DNA of 64,000 nucleotides from an uncultured Verrucomicrobiota bacterium (lineage in GTDB: Bacteria; Verrucomicrobiota; Kiritimatiellia; CAIQIC01; Lenti-01): the NCBI GenBank assembly GCA_937860055.1, contig CALMBO010000026.1, positions 62,001 through 126,000 on the forward strand, written 5' to 3'. The notes under the pieces were generated by a model. The model did not search any database. It was not told the origin of the DNA and saw only the letters and a program-made list of their open reading frames with translations. Numbering within the stretch: position 1 is the first letter of the stretch; every line of letters begins with the position of its first letter. Made by a program: the position numbers and the translations under genes. Shown here piece after piece: positions 56,292 through 64,000 of the stretch.

Positions 56292-57080
56292 ATGTCGCGT
56301 GCGCGTTGGTTGTCCGTTGCGTTTCTGGTTCCGATGGTCCTGTCGGGCTGCGTCAGCACGTCCACGCTCACCATGACCCGGGAAAAGCCGGTCGTGGACC
56401 GTTCGGTGGTTTCCCCCAAGCTGGAAAAGAACCGATACGAAAAGATCATGGTCATTCCTCCGTCGGGAACGTCCCGGGGCGCTTTCGAGCCGCAGATCGT
56501 GCTCTTCGAGCGCGAGTTTCTCCGGCGCGGCATCACGGTCATCTCGGGGGCCATCACGGGGAAGGTGGTGCTGGAGGCGCCGGGCGGCGACGATGAGAAG
56601 AAGAGCGAGGCGGCGGCGCTGCTGACGGATCTGGAGCGCGCCCTGATCATGGCCAAGCGGACGGGGGCGGACGCCATCCTGCAGGTGGGGGATTTCTCCT
56701 TGTCGCAGGAAGTGGTGAAAACGCGCTTTTTCGTCGTCGACGCCACCGGCGGGACGTTCCGCGAAGTCCCGCAGGAGGAATACGAGGCCTTCCAGGGATT
56801 CCAGAAACAGTGGTTTGCCTCCAAGGAGATGCGGTTCATCGGGCGTCTGGTCGATGTCGAAAACGGGGAGGTGGTGGCTACACTGGACGTATCCATCCCC
56901 CTGAACCACCTGCTGCCGGGCGACTATGTCGCGACATTTTCCTGGGATGTGATCCGGGATCCCGCATGGATGCAGGACAGCGAGAACTTCCCCTACTCAG
57001 GGAATTGGGACAGCAAGGCCCGGAAACTGGCCGAGGAGCGGATCATCGAAACCGTTGTGCGCCAGCTCTCTCCCCAATAG
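56292..57080 (+). CDS. lipoprotein of unknown function
   Basis: The 262-residue product has a lipoprotein signal ending in VLSGC near residue 20. The mature part has a Rossmann-like alternating alpha/beta start (YEKIMVIPPSG, then FEREFLRRGITVISG) as in proteins that bind curli-type or LPS-assembly partners; I cannot assign a family. The ATG at 56292 with AAGGAAA upstream gives a proper signal peptide; the ATG at 56229 would add 21 charged residues before it. It probably sits in the outer membrane on the periplasmic side. Confidence 0.7.
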   Translation: MSRARWLSVAFLVPMVLSGCVSTSTLTMTREKPVVDRSVVSPKLEKNRYEKIMVIPPSGTSRGAFEPQIVLFEREFLRRGITVISGAITGKVVLEAPGGDDEKKSEAAALLTDLERALIMAKRTGADAILQVGDFSLSQEVVKTRFFVVDATGGTFREVPQEEYEAFQGFQKQWFASKEMRFIGRLVDVENGEVVATLDVSIPLNHLLPGDYVATFSWDVIRDPAWMQDSENFPYSGNWDSKARKLAEERIIETVVRQLSPQ

Positions 57081-57118
57081 CGGCCTCTCTCCGCGCAGCG
57101 CCGGCCGGAGATGGCGCG

Positions 57119-57149
57119 AAAAAAAGCGCCGCCCGGCAACGGGCGGCGC
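57119..57149 (-). terminator. intrinsic terminator after the YgeW-like gene
   Basis: Read on the minus strand, GCGCCGCCCG and CGGGCGGCGC form a perfect 10-bp stem with a four-base loop, followed by seven T residues. Confidence 0.88.
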
Positions 57150-57201
57150 GGAACCGCGGGAAGAGCCAAGCAGACGCCTGGCGTTCCCGGGCGGGGCGGA
57201 G

Positions 57202-58548
57202 TTATTTCCGCTTGGCTTTCTTGGCGACCTTCTTGGCCACCTTCTTGACGGCCTTGACGGCCTTCCTGGCGGCGACCTTGGCCTTCTTGGCGACCTTCTT
57301 GACCGCCTTCTTGGCCTTGGCAACCTTCTTGGCCGGCGCCTTGGCGGCGGGCAGGGCGGCGACATCCATGACGCGTTCCATGGGGTAGTTCATCAGGTCG
57401 GCGATGGTGCCGACGACGTCCTTCATCCGGTTGGTGAGCATCATGGCGGCGATGACGTAGGGCTTGTAGCCGGCTTCCTTGTAGGTCGGGATGCGGTACT
57501 TCTCGAAGACGCTGGCGGAGACTTCGCCGGCCTTGCAGGAGACATCGGTGATGTCCGCGGGCAGGCAGTGCATGTAGAGGGCTTCGCCGTTCTTCGTGAG
57601 CTTCATCTTGGCTTCGTCGCATTCCCAGTTCTTGAAGTTGGCGTTCTGCTCGAGGCAGGCCTTCTCCAGGACCTTGAGGCCGTCGCGGTCGTTGGCGCGG
57701 AGCAGGTCGGTGCGCTTCTGCATGACGGAGTAGGGCGCCCAGGACTTGGGATAGACGATGTCGGCGCCGGCGAAGGCTTCCTCCATCGAGGCCACCTGCT
57801 TGAAGGAGCCGCCGTTTTCCTGCGCCTGCTTGCCGGCGAGGGCGACGACGTCGGGGATGAGGTCGTAGCCCTGGGGGTGGGCGAGGGTGACATCCATGCC
57901 GAAGCGGGTCATCAGGCCGATGATGCCCTGCGGGACGGAGAGGGGCTTGCCGTAGGAGGGGGAGTAGGCCCAGGTCATGGCGATCTTCTTGCCGCGCAGG
58001 TTGTCCAGGGAGCCGAAGTGCTCCTTGAGCCAGCACAGGTCGGCCATGGACTGCGTGGGGTGGTCGATGTCGCACTGGAGGTTGACGATGCCGGGCCGCT
58101 GGGGCAGGACGCCCTGCTGGTAGCCGTCGTCGAGGGCTTCGCCGACTTCCTTCATGTAAGTGTGGCCGGCGCCGAGGAACATGTCGTCGCGGATGCCGAT
58201 GATCTGGGTGAGGAAGGAGATCATGTTGGCGGTTTCGCGGACGGTTTCGCCGTGGGCGATCTGGGACTTGCCTTCGTCGAGGTCCTGGACGGCGAGGCCG
58301 AGCAGGTTGCTGGCGGAGGCGAAGGAGAAGCGCGTGCGGGTGGAGTTGTCGCGGAAGTTGGAGATGGCCAGGCCGGTGTCGAAGACGCGCAGCGAGACGT
58401 TCTGCTCGTAGAGCTTCTTGAGGAGTTCGGCGGTCTGGAGGATGAGCTTGAGCTCGGGGACCGACTTGTCCCACGTGAGGAGGAAATCCTTGCCGGTCAA
58501 GCTGGCGTTCAGCTTTTCGATGGATTTGAGCATTTCAATGGCGTTCAT
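57202..58548 (-). CDS. ygeW: YgeW-like knotted carbamoyltransferase with a lysine-rich C-terminal tail
   Basis: The 448-residue protein matches the carbamoyltransferase fold of YgeW: FRDNSTRTRFSF near residues 65-76 is the carbamoyl-phosphate loop, MHCLPADI near 331 and the preceding ENGG and SWAP-type loops are the second-substrate side. YgeW proteins are about 395 residues. Here about 48 extra residues follow (401-448), with 21 Lys and 2 Arg in an Ala/Val/Lys pattern like bacterial histone H1-like tails. The substrate of YgeW is not settled; it belongs to purine-catabolism gene sets. It has its own promoter and terminator. Confidence 0.88.
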   Translation of the reverse strand: MNAIEMLKSIEKLNASLTGKDFLLTWDKSVPELKLILQTAELLKKLYEQNVSLRVFDTGLAISNFRDNSTRTRFSFASASNLLGLAVQDLDEGKSQIAHGETVRETANMISFLTQIIGIRDDMFLGAGHTYMKEVGEALDDGYQQGVLPQRPGIVNLQCDIDHPTQSMADLCWLKEHFGSLDNLRGKKIAMTWAYSPSYGKPLSVPQGIIGLMTRFGMDVTLAHPQGYDLIPDVVALAGKQAQENGGSFKQVASMEEAFAGADIVYPKSWAPYSVMQKRTDLLRANDRDGLKVLEKACLEQNANFKNWECDEAKMKLTKNGEALYMHCLPADITDVSCKAGEVSASVFEKYRIPTYKEAGYKPYVIAAMMLTNRMKDVVGTIADLMNYPMERVMDVAALPAAKAPAKKVAKAKKAVKKVAKKAKVAARKAVKAVKKVAKKVAKKAKRK

Positions 58549-58587
58549 GGTTTTTGTTGTGTCCTTCTTTGGTGATAAAACGGGAGG

Positions 58588-58616
58588 ATGCTACCCAAGG
58601 CGCGACGGAGGAGCAA
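58588..58616 (-). promoter_or_regulatory. promoter for the YgeW-like gene
   Basis: On the minus strand TTGCTC (58616-58611), 17-bp spacer, TAGCAT (58593-58588), about 40 bp before the start codon. Confidence 0.5.
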
Positions 58617-58656
58617 TAGCGGAAAGCGAGAAAATGGGGCGGCGGGTAGAGCGTTT

Positions 58657-59769
58657 CTACAGGCGGTCGAGGTCGGCGTTTTCGCGCAACTGGACGAGGG
58701 CGGCGATCTTGGGGACGTACATGCGGGTTTCGGCGGGCAGCTTGTCGTGGATGTCGTCGAACGTCTTGCCGCCCTGGGTGCGCAGGGTCTTGGAGACGCG
58801 CCCCTCGCCGCAGTTGTAGGCGGCGAAGGCGAGCGGCCAGCTGCCGAAGCGCGCATGGAGCCTCTTGAGGTATTTCGCGGCGGCGCGGGCGTTCTTGATG
58901 GCGTCGAGCCGCTCGTCTTCGGGGGAAAGGCGCAGGCCGAACTGCTGGGCGGTGGCGGGCATGAACTGGTAGAGCCCGACGGCGCCGGCGGGGCTCCGCG
59001 CGGCGGGATTGAAAGTGGATTCGGCCTCGGCCTGCCAGACCAGTTCGGGAGGGACGCCCTCGGCGCGGAAGGCCCGCTTGATGTCGGGCAGGAGCGCGGC
59101 GGCGCGCGCCGGCGCGGGGCGTTTGGACAGCTTGCGCAGCCAGACCTGCTTGCTCTCCACATAGCGGTTGCGGGCTTTTTCGACGGCGGGTTCCGGCGCG
59201 GGCGGAGCCGGCGTGGAGGTCACCACTTCCGGTTCGGCGGGATGGGGGATCAGCGGAGGCTGCGGAGTTTTCGGATGCGGCGGAAGCGGCTTCTCCGGCG
59301 TGGCGGGATGGGGGATCAGCGGCGGCTGGGGGGGCTGGGGGGCCGGGGTCTGGGGATGTGGAGGAAGGGGGGAGGGCTTCGGCGCGGGGATGGCCTTCTC
59401 GACCTCGGCAGCCATCTCGATGAAGTCCATGCGCGCCTCGAGCCAATCGGCGTAGGCCTGGGTCTGGGGATTGGCGCGCAACCGTTCGAGGGTCTTGCGG
59501 GCCTGCGGCTGGAGGGCGGCGAGGGCCCCGATGCTTTCTCCGGTCAGCGTGGCCTGGATGGGCGAGATGAAGGCGACGATCTCGTCGGGAGACGCGAATT
59601 CGTAGTTGTCCTTGATGAAATCCGGGGCGAGGCGGTCGATGATTTCCTGCCCGGCCTCGGAGATCTGGTCGGGGTCCAGCTCCCAATCCTGCAGGAAGGC
59701 GGGCGCGCGGTGGAGCGGCATGGAGACCAGCAGGGCGCAGGCGATCCAGATGGGCCGGGCGGTTTTCAT
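58657..59769 (-). CDS. lytic transglycosylase (SLT family)
   Basis: The 370-residue protein has a signal peptide, a helical N-terminal region, a long Pro-rich linker (about residues 150-215, with PPLIPHP repeated) and a C-terminal SLT domain (about 240-370). The catalytic Glu lies in QAEAESTFNPAARSPAGA, followed by GLYQFMPATAQQFG and AFAAYNCGEGRV. It cuts murein glycan strands. The linker may span periplasm or wall. It is followed by yraN after 1 bp. Confidence 0.9.
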   Translation of the reverse strand: MKTARPIWIACALLVSMPLHRAPAFLQDWELDPDQISEAGQEIIDRLAPDFIKDNYEFASPDEIVAFISPIQATLTGESIGALAALQPQARKTLERLRANPQTQAYADWLEARMDFIEMAAEVEKAIPAPKPSPLPPHPQTPAPQPPQPPLIPHPATPEKPLPPHPKTPQPPLIPHPAEPEVVTSTPAPPAPEPAVEKARNRYVESKQVWLRKLSKRPAPARAAALLPDIKRAFRAEGVPPELVWQAEAESTFNPAARSPAGAVGLYQFMPATAQQFGLRLSPEDERLDAIKNARAAAKYLKRLHARFGSWPLAFAAYNCGEGRVSKTLRTQGGKTFDDIHDKLPAETRMYVPKIAALVQLRENADLDRL

Positions 59770-59770
59770 G

Positions 59771-60214
59771 TCACCACGGGAGACGATAGCCCGGGCCGGG
59801 CGAAAATGCATTCTCAATGTGGCGAACAACGGGCGGCTCCGCATCCGGAGAGCCCACGACCTCGACGACATCGAAGCGGATGCGGGCGGGCTTGGCCTTG
59901 AGGCGCTGCAGATAGCGCCGGGCGGCGCGGCCGAGGGCGTGGCGCTTGCCGCGGTCCACGGCGGAGACGGGGCGGCCGTATTCCTCGGTCCGGCGCGTTT
60001 TGACTTCGACGAACACCAGGGACTCCGAGGCGGGCGAGCGGACGACGAGGTCGAGTTCGCAGCGCGAGCCGAAGCGGACGTTCCGGCCGAGGATCCGATA
60101 GCCTTTCTTCTCCAGGAAACCGGCGGCGATCCGTTCACCCCAGGCGCCGGCGCGGTGGGTTTCGGGGACCTTGCCGGTTTTCCGGAACAGCGAAAACGGC
60201 CAGGGGAGGCGCAT
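59771..60214 (-). CDS. yraN: YraN/UPF0102 family nuclease-like protein
   Basis: A 147-residue protein of the Holliday-junction-resolvase-like fold. GAWGERIAAGFLEKKGYRIL (about 22-41), ELDLVVRS (about 52-59) and VFVEVKTRR (about 66-74) carry the metal-binding Asp, Glu and Lys. Function is not proven. It is located directly after rnhB (1 bp), the usual genomic pairing. Confidence 0.9.
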   Translation of the reverse strand: MRLPWPFSLFRKTGKVPETHRAGAWGERIAAGFLEKKGYRILGRNVRFGSRCELDLVVRSPASESLVFVEVKTRRTEEYGRPVSAVDRGKRHALGRAARRYLQRLKAKPARIRFDVVEVVGSPDAEPPVVRHIENAFSPGPGYRLPW

Positions 60215-60215
60215 G

Positions 60216-60845
60216 TCAGAATCCCAGGGAAAGCTGGGCGACGGGAGCGAAGCTCCTGCGATGGGCGGCGCAGGGGCCGTTTCGGCGCAACGCGTCGAGG
60301 TGGGCCTTCGTGCCATAGCCCTTGTGGCGATCAAAGCCGTAGGCGGGGAATTCCGCGGCGAGCTCGACCATGAGGCGGTCGCGCGTCACCTTGGCCATCA
60401 CGCTGGCGGCGGCGATGGAGAGGCTGGAAGCGTCGCCGCCGACGATGGCGCGGTGCGGAACCGGCAGGCCCTTGACCGGCAGGCCGTCCACCAGCGCGAG
60501 GTCGGGCGGGGGCGCGAGCTTTTCGATGGCCCGTTTCATGGCCAGATGGGTCGCGCGCAGGATGTTCAGGGAATCGATCTCCTCGACGGAGGCGGAGGCA
60601 ACGCCGGTCCGGGCATGCGGGCAGGCCGAGATCAGGGCATGGAAAAACTCCCGGCGCGAAGCCGGGAGTTTTTTCGAATCATCCAATCCCGCAAGGGATT
60701 TTTTTGCTTCGGCTTCGAGAAAGGTCTTTTCGAAGACGACCGCGGCGGCCACCACGGGACCGGCGAGCGGACCGCGTCCGGCTTCATCCACGCCGGCGAC
60801 ACACAGGAATCCCCCGGTCCAGGCTTCCTGTTCGAAGCGTAGCAC
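60216..60845 (-). CDS. rnhB: ribonuclease HII
   Basis: The 209-residue enzyme removes ribonucleotides from [22 protein letters not shown] (about 18-36) has the first Asp-Glu pair, GLDDSKKL near 53 is the family motif, and VDGLPVK and [17 protein letters not shown] carry the remaining residues. The start appears to be GTG at 60845, with no clear ribosome site. A terminator-like hairpin lies inside the gene. It follows rplS by 15 bp. Confidence 0.93.
   Translation of the reverse strand: MLRFEQEAWTGGFLCVAGVDEAGRGPLAGPVVAAAVVFEKTFLEAEAKKSLAGLDDSKKLPASRREFFHALISACPHARTGVASASVEEIDSLNILRATHLAMKRAIEKLAPPPDLALVDGLPVKGLPVPHRAIVGGDASSLSIAAASVMAKVTRDRLMVELAAEFPAYGFDRHKGYGTKAHLDALRRNGPCAAHRRSFAPVAQLSLGF
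60643..60674. other. terminator-like hairpin inside rnhB
   Basis: AAAAACTCCCGGC (60643-60655) and GCCGGGAGTTTTT (60661-60673) are perfect 13-bp inverted arms with a five-base loop. Both strands have a GC stem followed by five or more T residues, the form of a bidirectional intrinsic terminator. It codes for the [11 protein letters not shown] part of RNase HII, about 170 bp into the gene. Confidence 0.6.
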
Positions 60846-60860
60846 GGGGGATGGGGGGCG

Positions 60861-61211
60861 TTATTCCTGGACTTCCTTCAGGCGGCTCTGCTTGCTGGTG
60901 AGCTTGCGCATGTAGTAGAGCTTGGCCCGGCGGACGCCGCCGCTGCGTTCGACCTCGACCTTGGTCACGTAGGGGGAGTGCAGGGGAAACACGCGTTCGA
61001 CGCCTTCGCCGAAGGAGATGCGGCGGACGGTGAACGTCTCGTTGGCGCCGCCGCCGTTGCGGGCGATGACCGTTCCGGCATAGACCTGAATGCGTTCCTT
61101 GTCGCCTTCCTTGATCTTCACATGGACGCGCACGGAATCGCCGATCTGGAATTCCGGGGCCTTTTCCTTCAGCTGGCTTTGTTCGATTTTTTCCAAAAGG
61201 GCAGTTTTCAT
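60861..61211 (-). CDS. rplS: 50S ribosomal protein L19
   Basis: A 116-residue L19 with GDSVRVHVKIKEGDKERIQVYAG-type core (about 24-46) and the end RAKLYYMRKLTSKQSRLKE-like motif (about 94-112). It lies at the subunit interface. In many bacteria rplS is next to rnhB, as here. It has a good promoter and an AAGAAGG ribosome site. Confidence 0.97.
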   Translation of the reverse strand: MKTALLEKIEQSQLKEKAPEFQIGDSVRVHVKIKEGDKERIQVYAGTVIARNGGGANETFTVRRISFGEGVERVFPLHSPYVTKVEVERSGGVRRAKLYYMRKLTSKQSRLKEVQE

Positions 61212-61243
61212 GGAGATACCTTCTTCCTTACAAACGAGCGGGC

Positions 61244-61271
61244 ATCATAGGGGATTGACGGGTGGCGTCAA
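61244..61271 (-). promoter_or_regulatory. promoter for rplS-rnhB-yraN
   Basis: On the minus strand TTGACG (61271-61266), 16-bp spacer, TATGAT (61249-61244), 32 bp before the start codon. Confidence 0.65.
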
Positions 61272-61323
61272 GGGCGGAATCGCCCCGGCGGGCGGTTTTC
61301 CGGCGTCCGGGGGGTGGAAAGGC

Positions 61324-61352
61324 TTGTTTTCCAAGGGGTTCGGCGGCAGGAT
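61324..61352 (+). promoter_or_regulatory. candidate promoter for the CAU tRNA
   Basis: TTGTTT at 61324-61329, 17-bp spacer, CAGGAT at 61347-61352, 15 bp before the tRNA. Confidence 0.4.
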
Positions 61353-61367
61353 GCCAAAGGATTGGGC

Positions 61368-61441
61368 GGGCCCTTAGCTCAGTTGGTCAGAGCGGAAGAC
61401 TCATAATCTTTTGGTCGCAGGTTCAAGTCCTGCAGGGCCCA
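61368..61441 (+). tRNA. tRNA with anticodon CAT, tRNA-Ile2 more likely than tRNA-Met
   Basis: Acceptor GGGCCCT (61368-61374) pairs with AGGGCCC (61434-61440), and the loop CTCATAA carries CAT. CCA is not encoded. C4-G69 and C5-G68 pairs, which favour the lysidine enzyme TilS, and the similarity of TTGGTCGC-AGGTTCAAGTCC to known tRNA-Ile2 sequences favour Ile2 over elongator Met. The anticodon stem is weak (GAAGA with TCTTT). Confidence 0.85.
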
Positions 61442-61456
61442 GTCCTTTTCCAAGCC

Positions 61457-62569
61457 GTGGAAGAGACCTGCGAACATCCCGCATCCGGTGCCGGTCCCGC
61501 CCGCGCCGTGCCGGCGTGGGCGCGGCCGGCCTTCTGGTTTTTCTTCCTCCTCCTTTTCCTGGCGGAGGGGGCGGCCCGCCTCTGGGGGCCGGCCATGCCT
61601 TCCTGCGCGGAGGAGCGGCGGAACCCCTATCGTTTCCGCGGCTGGCCGGAATATGTCGAAGGCGCGCGCGGCATGATCGCCGACCACCGGACGGTGGTCC
61701 TGCTGACCAACTGCCAGGGCTACGGCGCGGAACTTCCCGGGCGGATGGGATATCCCGCGGCGCTGCAGGATGCGCTGGCGGAGCGGAAACTCCTGGGAGA
61801 CACGAACTGGCGGGTGGTCAACTGGGCGCTGGATGGAGCGACATCCATCGAGTACACGATCCTGGCCGCCTATCTCGAGACGCTCCGGCCCGCCGCGGTC
61901 ATCGTCTCGCTGGCGTTTGCCGATTTCCGCGCGGAGCATTTCAACGAGGGATGGCGCTATGCCCGCAGCGACGTGTCGAGGCTGGCGACGCGGCCGCCGG
62001 TGTTCCGGCATCTTCCCCCGTCGTTCCTGCGGCGCCACGGGAAGGTCGAGGATGGGCTGGATGCCTGGATGTTCGACCGCTGCGCGCTTCTGCGGGCGAA
62101 GGAATACGGGTGGTCGTGGCTGGATGGCCATCTGCCGGGCATCCATTACGCGTTGTATGCGCCGGCGATCAACTACCGCCCGTGGCGCATCGAGGGGGAG
62201 CTGGCCTGGCTGCCCGAGATCCGTCCGATCGGCGTGCCGCGCGACCAGGACCTGGATCTGCTCTACGACGAACGCTCCACGGCGATGGTCGATGAATTGG
62301 CTGCGACCCTGGCGGCGGGGAATGCGCCGGTCGTGCTGGCGGCGCAACCCTTCCGCGACGGGCATGTGCATGCCGAAACGTTTGCCAAGGACCTGGAGGC
62401 CTCGGCGGCGCGGCACGGCCTCCCGTTCTGGAACCTGCAGCATGCGATCCCCCGCGAGGAATTCCTGACCAGCAACCATTTTGATCGCCGCGGGCATCGC
62501 CGGATGGCCGGGGAATTGGCGGCCCGCATGGAATCCTGGCTGTCCGCCGGGGACGGGGACGGACGATAG
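61457..62569 (+). CDS. SGNH-hydrolase-like membrane-anchored protein, partner of MBOAT
   Basis: The roughly 370-residue protein has one N-terminal span (about residues 24-43) and an exported domain. NCQGYG near 85 and the end SNHFDRRGHRRMAGELAA (about 335-352, with D-x-x-H-type block) resemble SGNH/AlgJ-AlgX-like O-acyl esterase or transferase folds. It is directly followed by an MBOAT gene (3 bp), the usual partner for polymer or glycan acylation. The start is uncertain: GTG at 61457 or GTG at 61508; neither has a clear ribosome site. Confidence 0.7.
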   Translation: MEETCEHPASGAGPARAVPAWARPAFWFFFLLLFLAEGAARLWGPAMPSCAEERRNPYRFRGWPEYVEGARGMIADHRTVVLLTNCQGYGAELPGRMGYPAALQDALAERKLLGDTNWRVVNWALDGATSIEYTILAAYLETLRPAAVIVSLAFADFRAEHFNEGWRYARSDVSRLATRPPVFRHLPPSFLRRHGKVEDGLDAWMFDRCALLRAKEYGWSWLDGHLPGIHYALYAPAINYRPWRIEGELAWLPEIRPIGVPRDQDLDLLYDERSTAMVDELAATLAAGNAPVVLAAQPFRDGHVHAETFAKDLEASAARHGLPFWNLQHAIPREEFLTSNHFDRRGHRRMAGELAARMESWLSAGDGDGR

Positions 62570-62572
62570 GCC

Positions 62573-64000
62573 ATGTGGTTCAACACCTACACGTTCGGCG
62601 TGTTCCTCGCGGTGGTGTTCGGCCTCTACTGGGCGCTGCCGCCGCGCGGAAGGCAGCTGTTCCTGCTGGCGGCAAGCTATGTGTTCTACTGCTGGAAGAC
62701 GCCGGTCTACGGGCTCCTGCTGCTGGCTTCCACGCTGCTGGATTTCGGCTGCGGACTCTGGATCGGGGCGTCGGCGAGGCCCGGCCACCGGAGGCTTGCC
62801 CTGCTGTGCAGCCTGTGCGGCAACCTCGGCATCCTCTTCTTCTTCAAATACGCCGATTTCGTGGGGACAAACCTCGCGGGGCTGGGGTGCCTGCTGGGGT
62901 TCGACACCCATTGGGCGCCGTACGATTTCCTGCTGCCGGCGGGCATCTCGTTCTACACCTTCCAGAGCATCTGCTACACGCTCGAGATCTATCGCCGCCA
63001 GATCCAGCCCTGCCGAAACCCCGTCCACTTCGCGCTGTACGTGGCCTATTTCCCCCAGCTGGTCGCCGGGCCCATCGAGCGCGCCGACCACCTCCTGCCG
63101 CAGCTGGAGAAGACGCAGGTGTTTGGCTGGGACAACGTGGTTGCCGGCGGGGGGCGCATCCTGCTGGGCCTGTTCCGCAAGATGGTCGTTGCCGACCGGC
63201 TGGCGATCCTGGTGGACCGCGTCTTCGCGCACGTGGACGAGTATTCCACCTTCACGATCTGGGCCGCGCTGCTCGCCTTCGCGCTGCAGGTCTATTTCGA
63301 TTTCGCCGGCTACAGCGACATCGCCATCGGCTCCGCGCGGCTGTTCGGCGTCCGCATCACGGAGAACTTCAGCCGTCCGCTGATGGCGCGGTCGGTGGCG
63401 GATTTCTGGGACCGCTGGCACCTGACGCTGACATCGTGGCTGCGGGAGAACGTGTTCTTCGCGATGGGCGGTTCCCGCCGCGGCCGCGCCCGCACGGTCT
63501 TCAACATCTGGGTCCTGTTCCTGCTGTGCGGGCTGTGGCACGGTGCGAGCTGGAACTTCGTGCTGTGGGGCGCCTACTACGCCCTGTTCAATTCGATGTA
63601 CTACCTCTGGCGCCAGTGGCGGCCGCAGCCCAAGGGCGCCTCGCGGCGGAGGGATCCTCCCGGCCTGCGGGGGGTGGCGTGCATCGCGGCCACCAACCTG
63701 CTGATCGCGCTGGCGGCCTCGCTGTTCCGCGCGAAGGACCTGGCCGCCACCGGCCACATTTGGAAGGCGCTGGCGGGATTCCATCCCGGCGCCGCGTTCG
63801 CCACCGAATGGGACGTATGGATGATGGCCGGCCTGATGGCGCTGGTCTTCCTCGTCGAATATCTCCAGGAGTTCCACGGGCTGGATGACCGGTTTCGCCG
63901 CCTCGGGCCGTGGAGCAAGGCGATCGGCTGGTTCCTCCTCGTGATGGCGCTGATCTTCCTGTCGGTCAACAACCAGCAGCCCTACGTCTACTTCCAGTTC
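62573..64000 (+). CDS. MBOAT-family O-acyltransferase (AlgI-like), 3'-truncated
   Basis: 476 residues are visible and the frame is open at the window edge. The protein has about ten membrane spans. SRPLMARSVADFWDRWHLTLTSWLR-like stretch (near residue 270) and LWHGASWNFVLWGAYYAL-like stretch (near 321) hold the conserved Asp/Trp and the catalytic His of AlgI/DltB-type enzymes; PAGISFYTFQSICYT near 123 and FDFAGYSDIAIG near 242 are also typical. It moves acyl groups across the membrane to extracellular polysaccharides. It follows the SGNH-like protein by 3 bp. Confidence 0.93.
   Translation, partial: MWFNTYTFGVFLAVVFGLYWALPPRGRQLFLLAASYVFYCWKTPVYGLLLLASTLLDFGCGLWIGASARPGHRRLALLCSLCGNLGILFFFKYADFVGTNLAGLGCLLGFDTHWAPYDFLLPAGISFYTFQSICYTLEIYRRQIQPCRNPVHFALYVAYFPQLVAGPIERADHLLPQLEKTQVFGWDNVVAGGGRILLGLFRKMVVADRLAILVDRVFAHVDEYSTFTIWAALLAFALQVYFDFAGYSDIAIGSARLFGVRITENFSRPLMARSVADFWDRWHLTLTSWLRENVFFAMGGSRRGRARTVFNIWVLFLLCGLWHGASWNFVLWGAYYALFNSMYYLWRQWRPQPKGASRRRDPPGLRGVACIAATNLLIALAASLFRAKDLAATGHIWKALAGFHPGAAFATEWDVWMMAGLMALVFLVEYLQEFHGLDDRFRRLGPWSKAIGWFLLVMALIFLSVNNQQPYVYFQF

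Noticed and set aside
57205-57350. Independent short DNA tandem repeats
   Set aside because: The repetition follows Lys/Ala codons of the YgeW-like tail and is explained by coding.

Overview
The window is GC-rich chromosomal DNA from a Gram-negative bacterium. The lipid A kinase LpxK, a Wzm/Wzt polysaccharide exporter, a type II secretion K-L-M module and an outer-membrane barrel protein point to an outer membrane with LPS. It also has FtsQ/A/Z, a complete murein ligase set as far as seen, and a PEP-CTERM protein. A PVC-type lineage (Verrucomicrobiota/Kiritimatiellota-like) with a fermentative or anaerobic lifestyle (PPDK, Pta, YgfK- and YgeW-like proteins) fits best, but this is inference. 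No phage, insertion sequence, CRISPR array or rRNA was seen.

Layout. 1-4.2 kb: end of a YgfK-like Fe-S flavoprotein, a PAP2 phosphatase, a membrane-anchored EEP-family nuclease/phosphatase and a small exported protein. 4.3-17.3 kb: a translation/transcription block, tRNA-Thr-tuf-rpmG-tRNA-Trp-secE-nusG-rplKAJL-rpoBC, closed by a terminator. 17.7-20.5 kb: ppdK. 20.6-25.2 kb: an uncharacterised envelope trio (LysM lipoprotein and two tail-anchored coiled-coil proteins), then murG-murC. 25.1-26.8 kb (minus): mtnA and a class II aldolase, probably thiomethyl-sugar salvage. 27.1-33.9 kb: ddl, an FMN reductase, the GGGtGRT/Fe-S scaffold pair (minus), then ftsQ-ftsA-ftsZ, so the division/murein cluster is broken into pieces. 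34-37 kb: a barrel protein, tRNA-Ser, a degenerate YchF-like protein and lpxK. 37-43 kb (minus): pta, a sugar isomerase, gmd, an Rmd-like reductase and a flippase-like membrane protein. 43.2-49.5 kb (plus): one tight run, galE, small membrane protein, GspK, GspL, GspM, Wzm, Wzt. 49.6-57 kb: recN, a lipoprotein, corA, a PadR regulator with a VIT/PEP-CTERM membrane protein, and another lipoprotein. 57.2-61.2 kb (minus): a YgeW-like carbamoyltransferase with a histone-H1-like tail, a lytic transglycosylase, yraN, rnhB, rplS. 61.4-64 kb: a CAU tRNA, an SGNH-type protein and a truncated MBOAT acyltransferase.

The main unexplained structure is a family of short palindromes, TTTTCCA-N5-TGGAAAA, found as 14 units in four intergenic clusters (near 2.5, 17.5, 27.0 and 49.5 kb). 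Most are spaced exactly 31 bp apart with a conserved 12-bp linker, and all share one orientation. One cluster lies between a good promoter and the start codon of ddl, so it should be transcribed as the ddl leader. Promoters are sigma70-like (TTGAMA-N17-TANNNT), and several genes without a Shine-Dalgarno site have a -10-like hexamer 6-9 nt before the start, which suggests leaderless transcripts.
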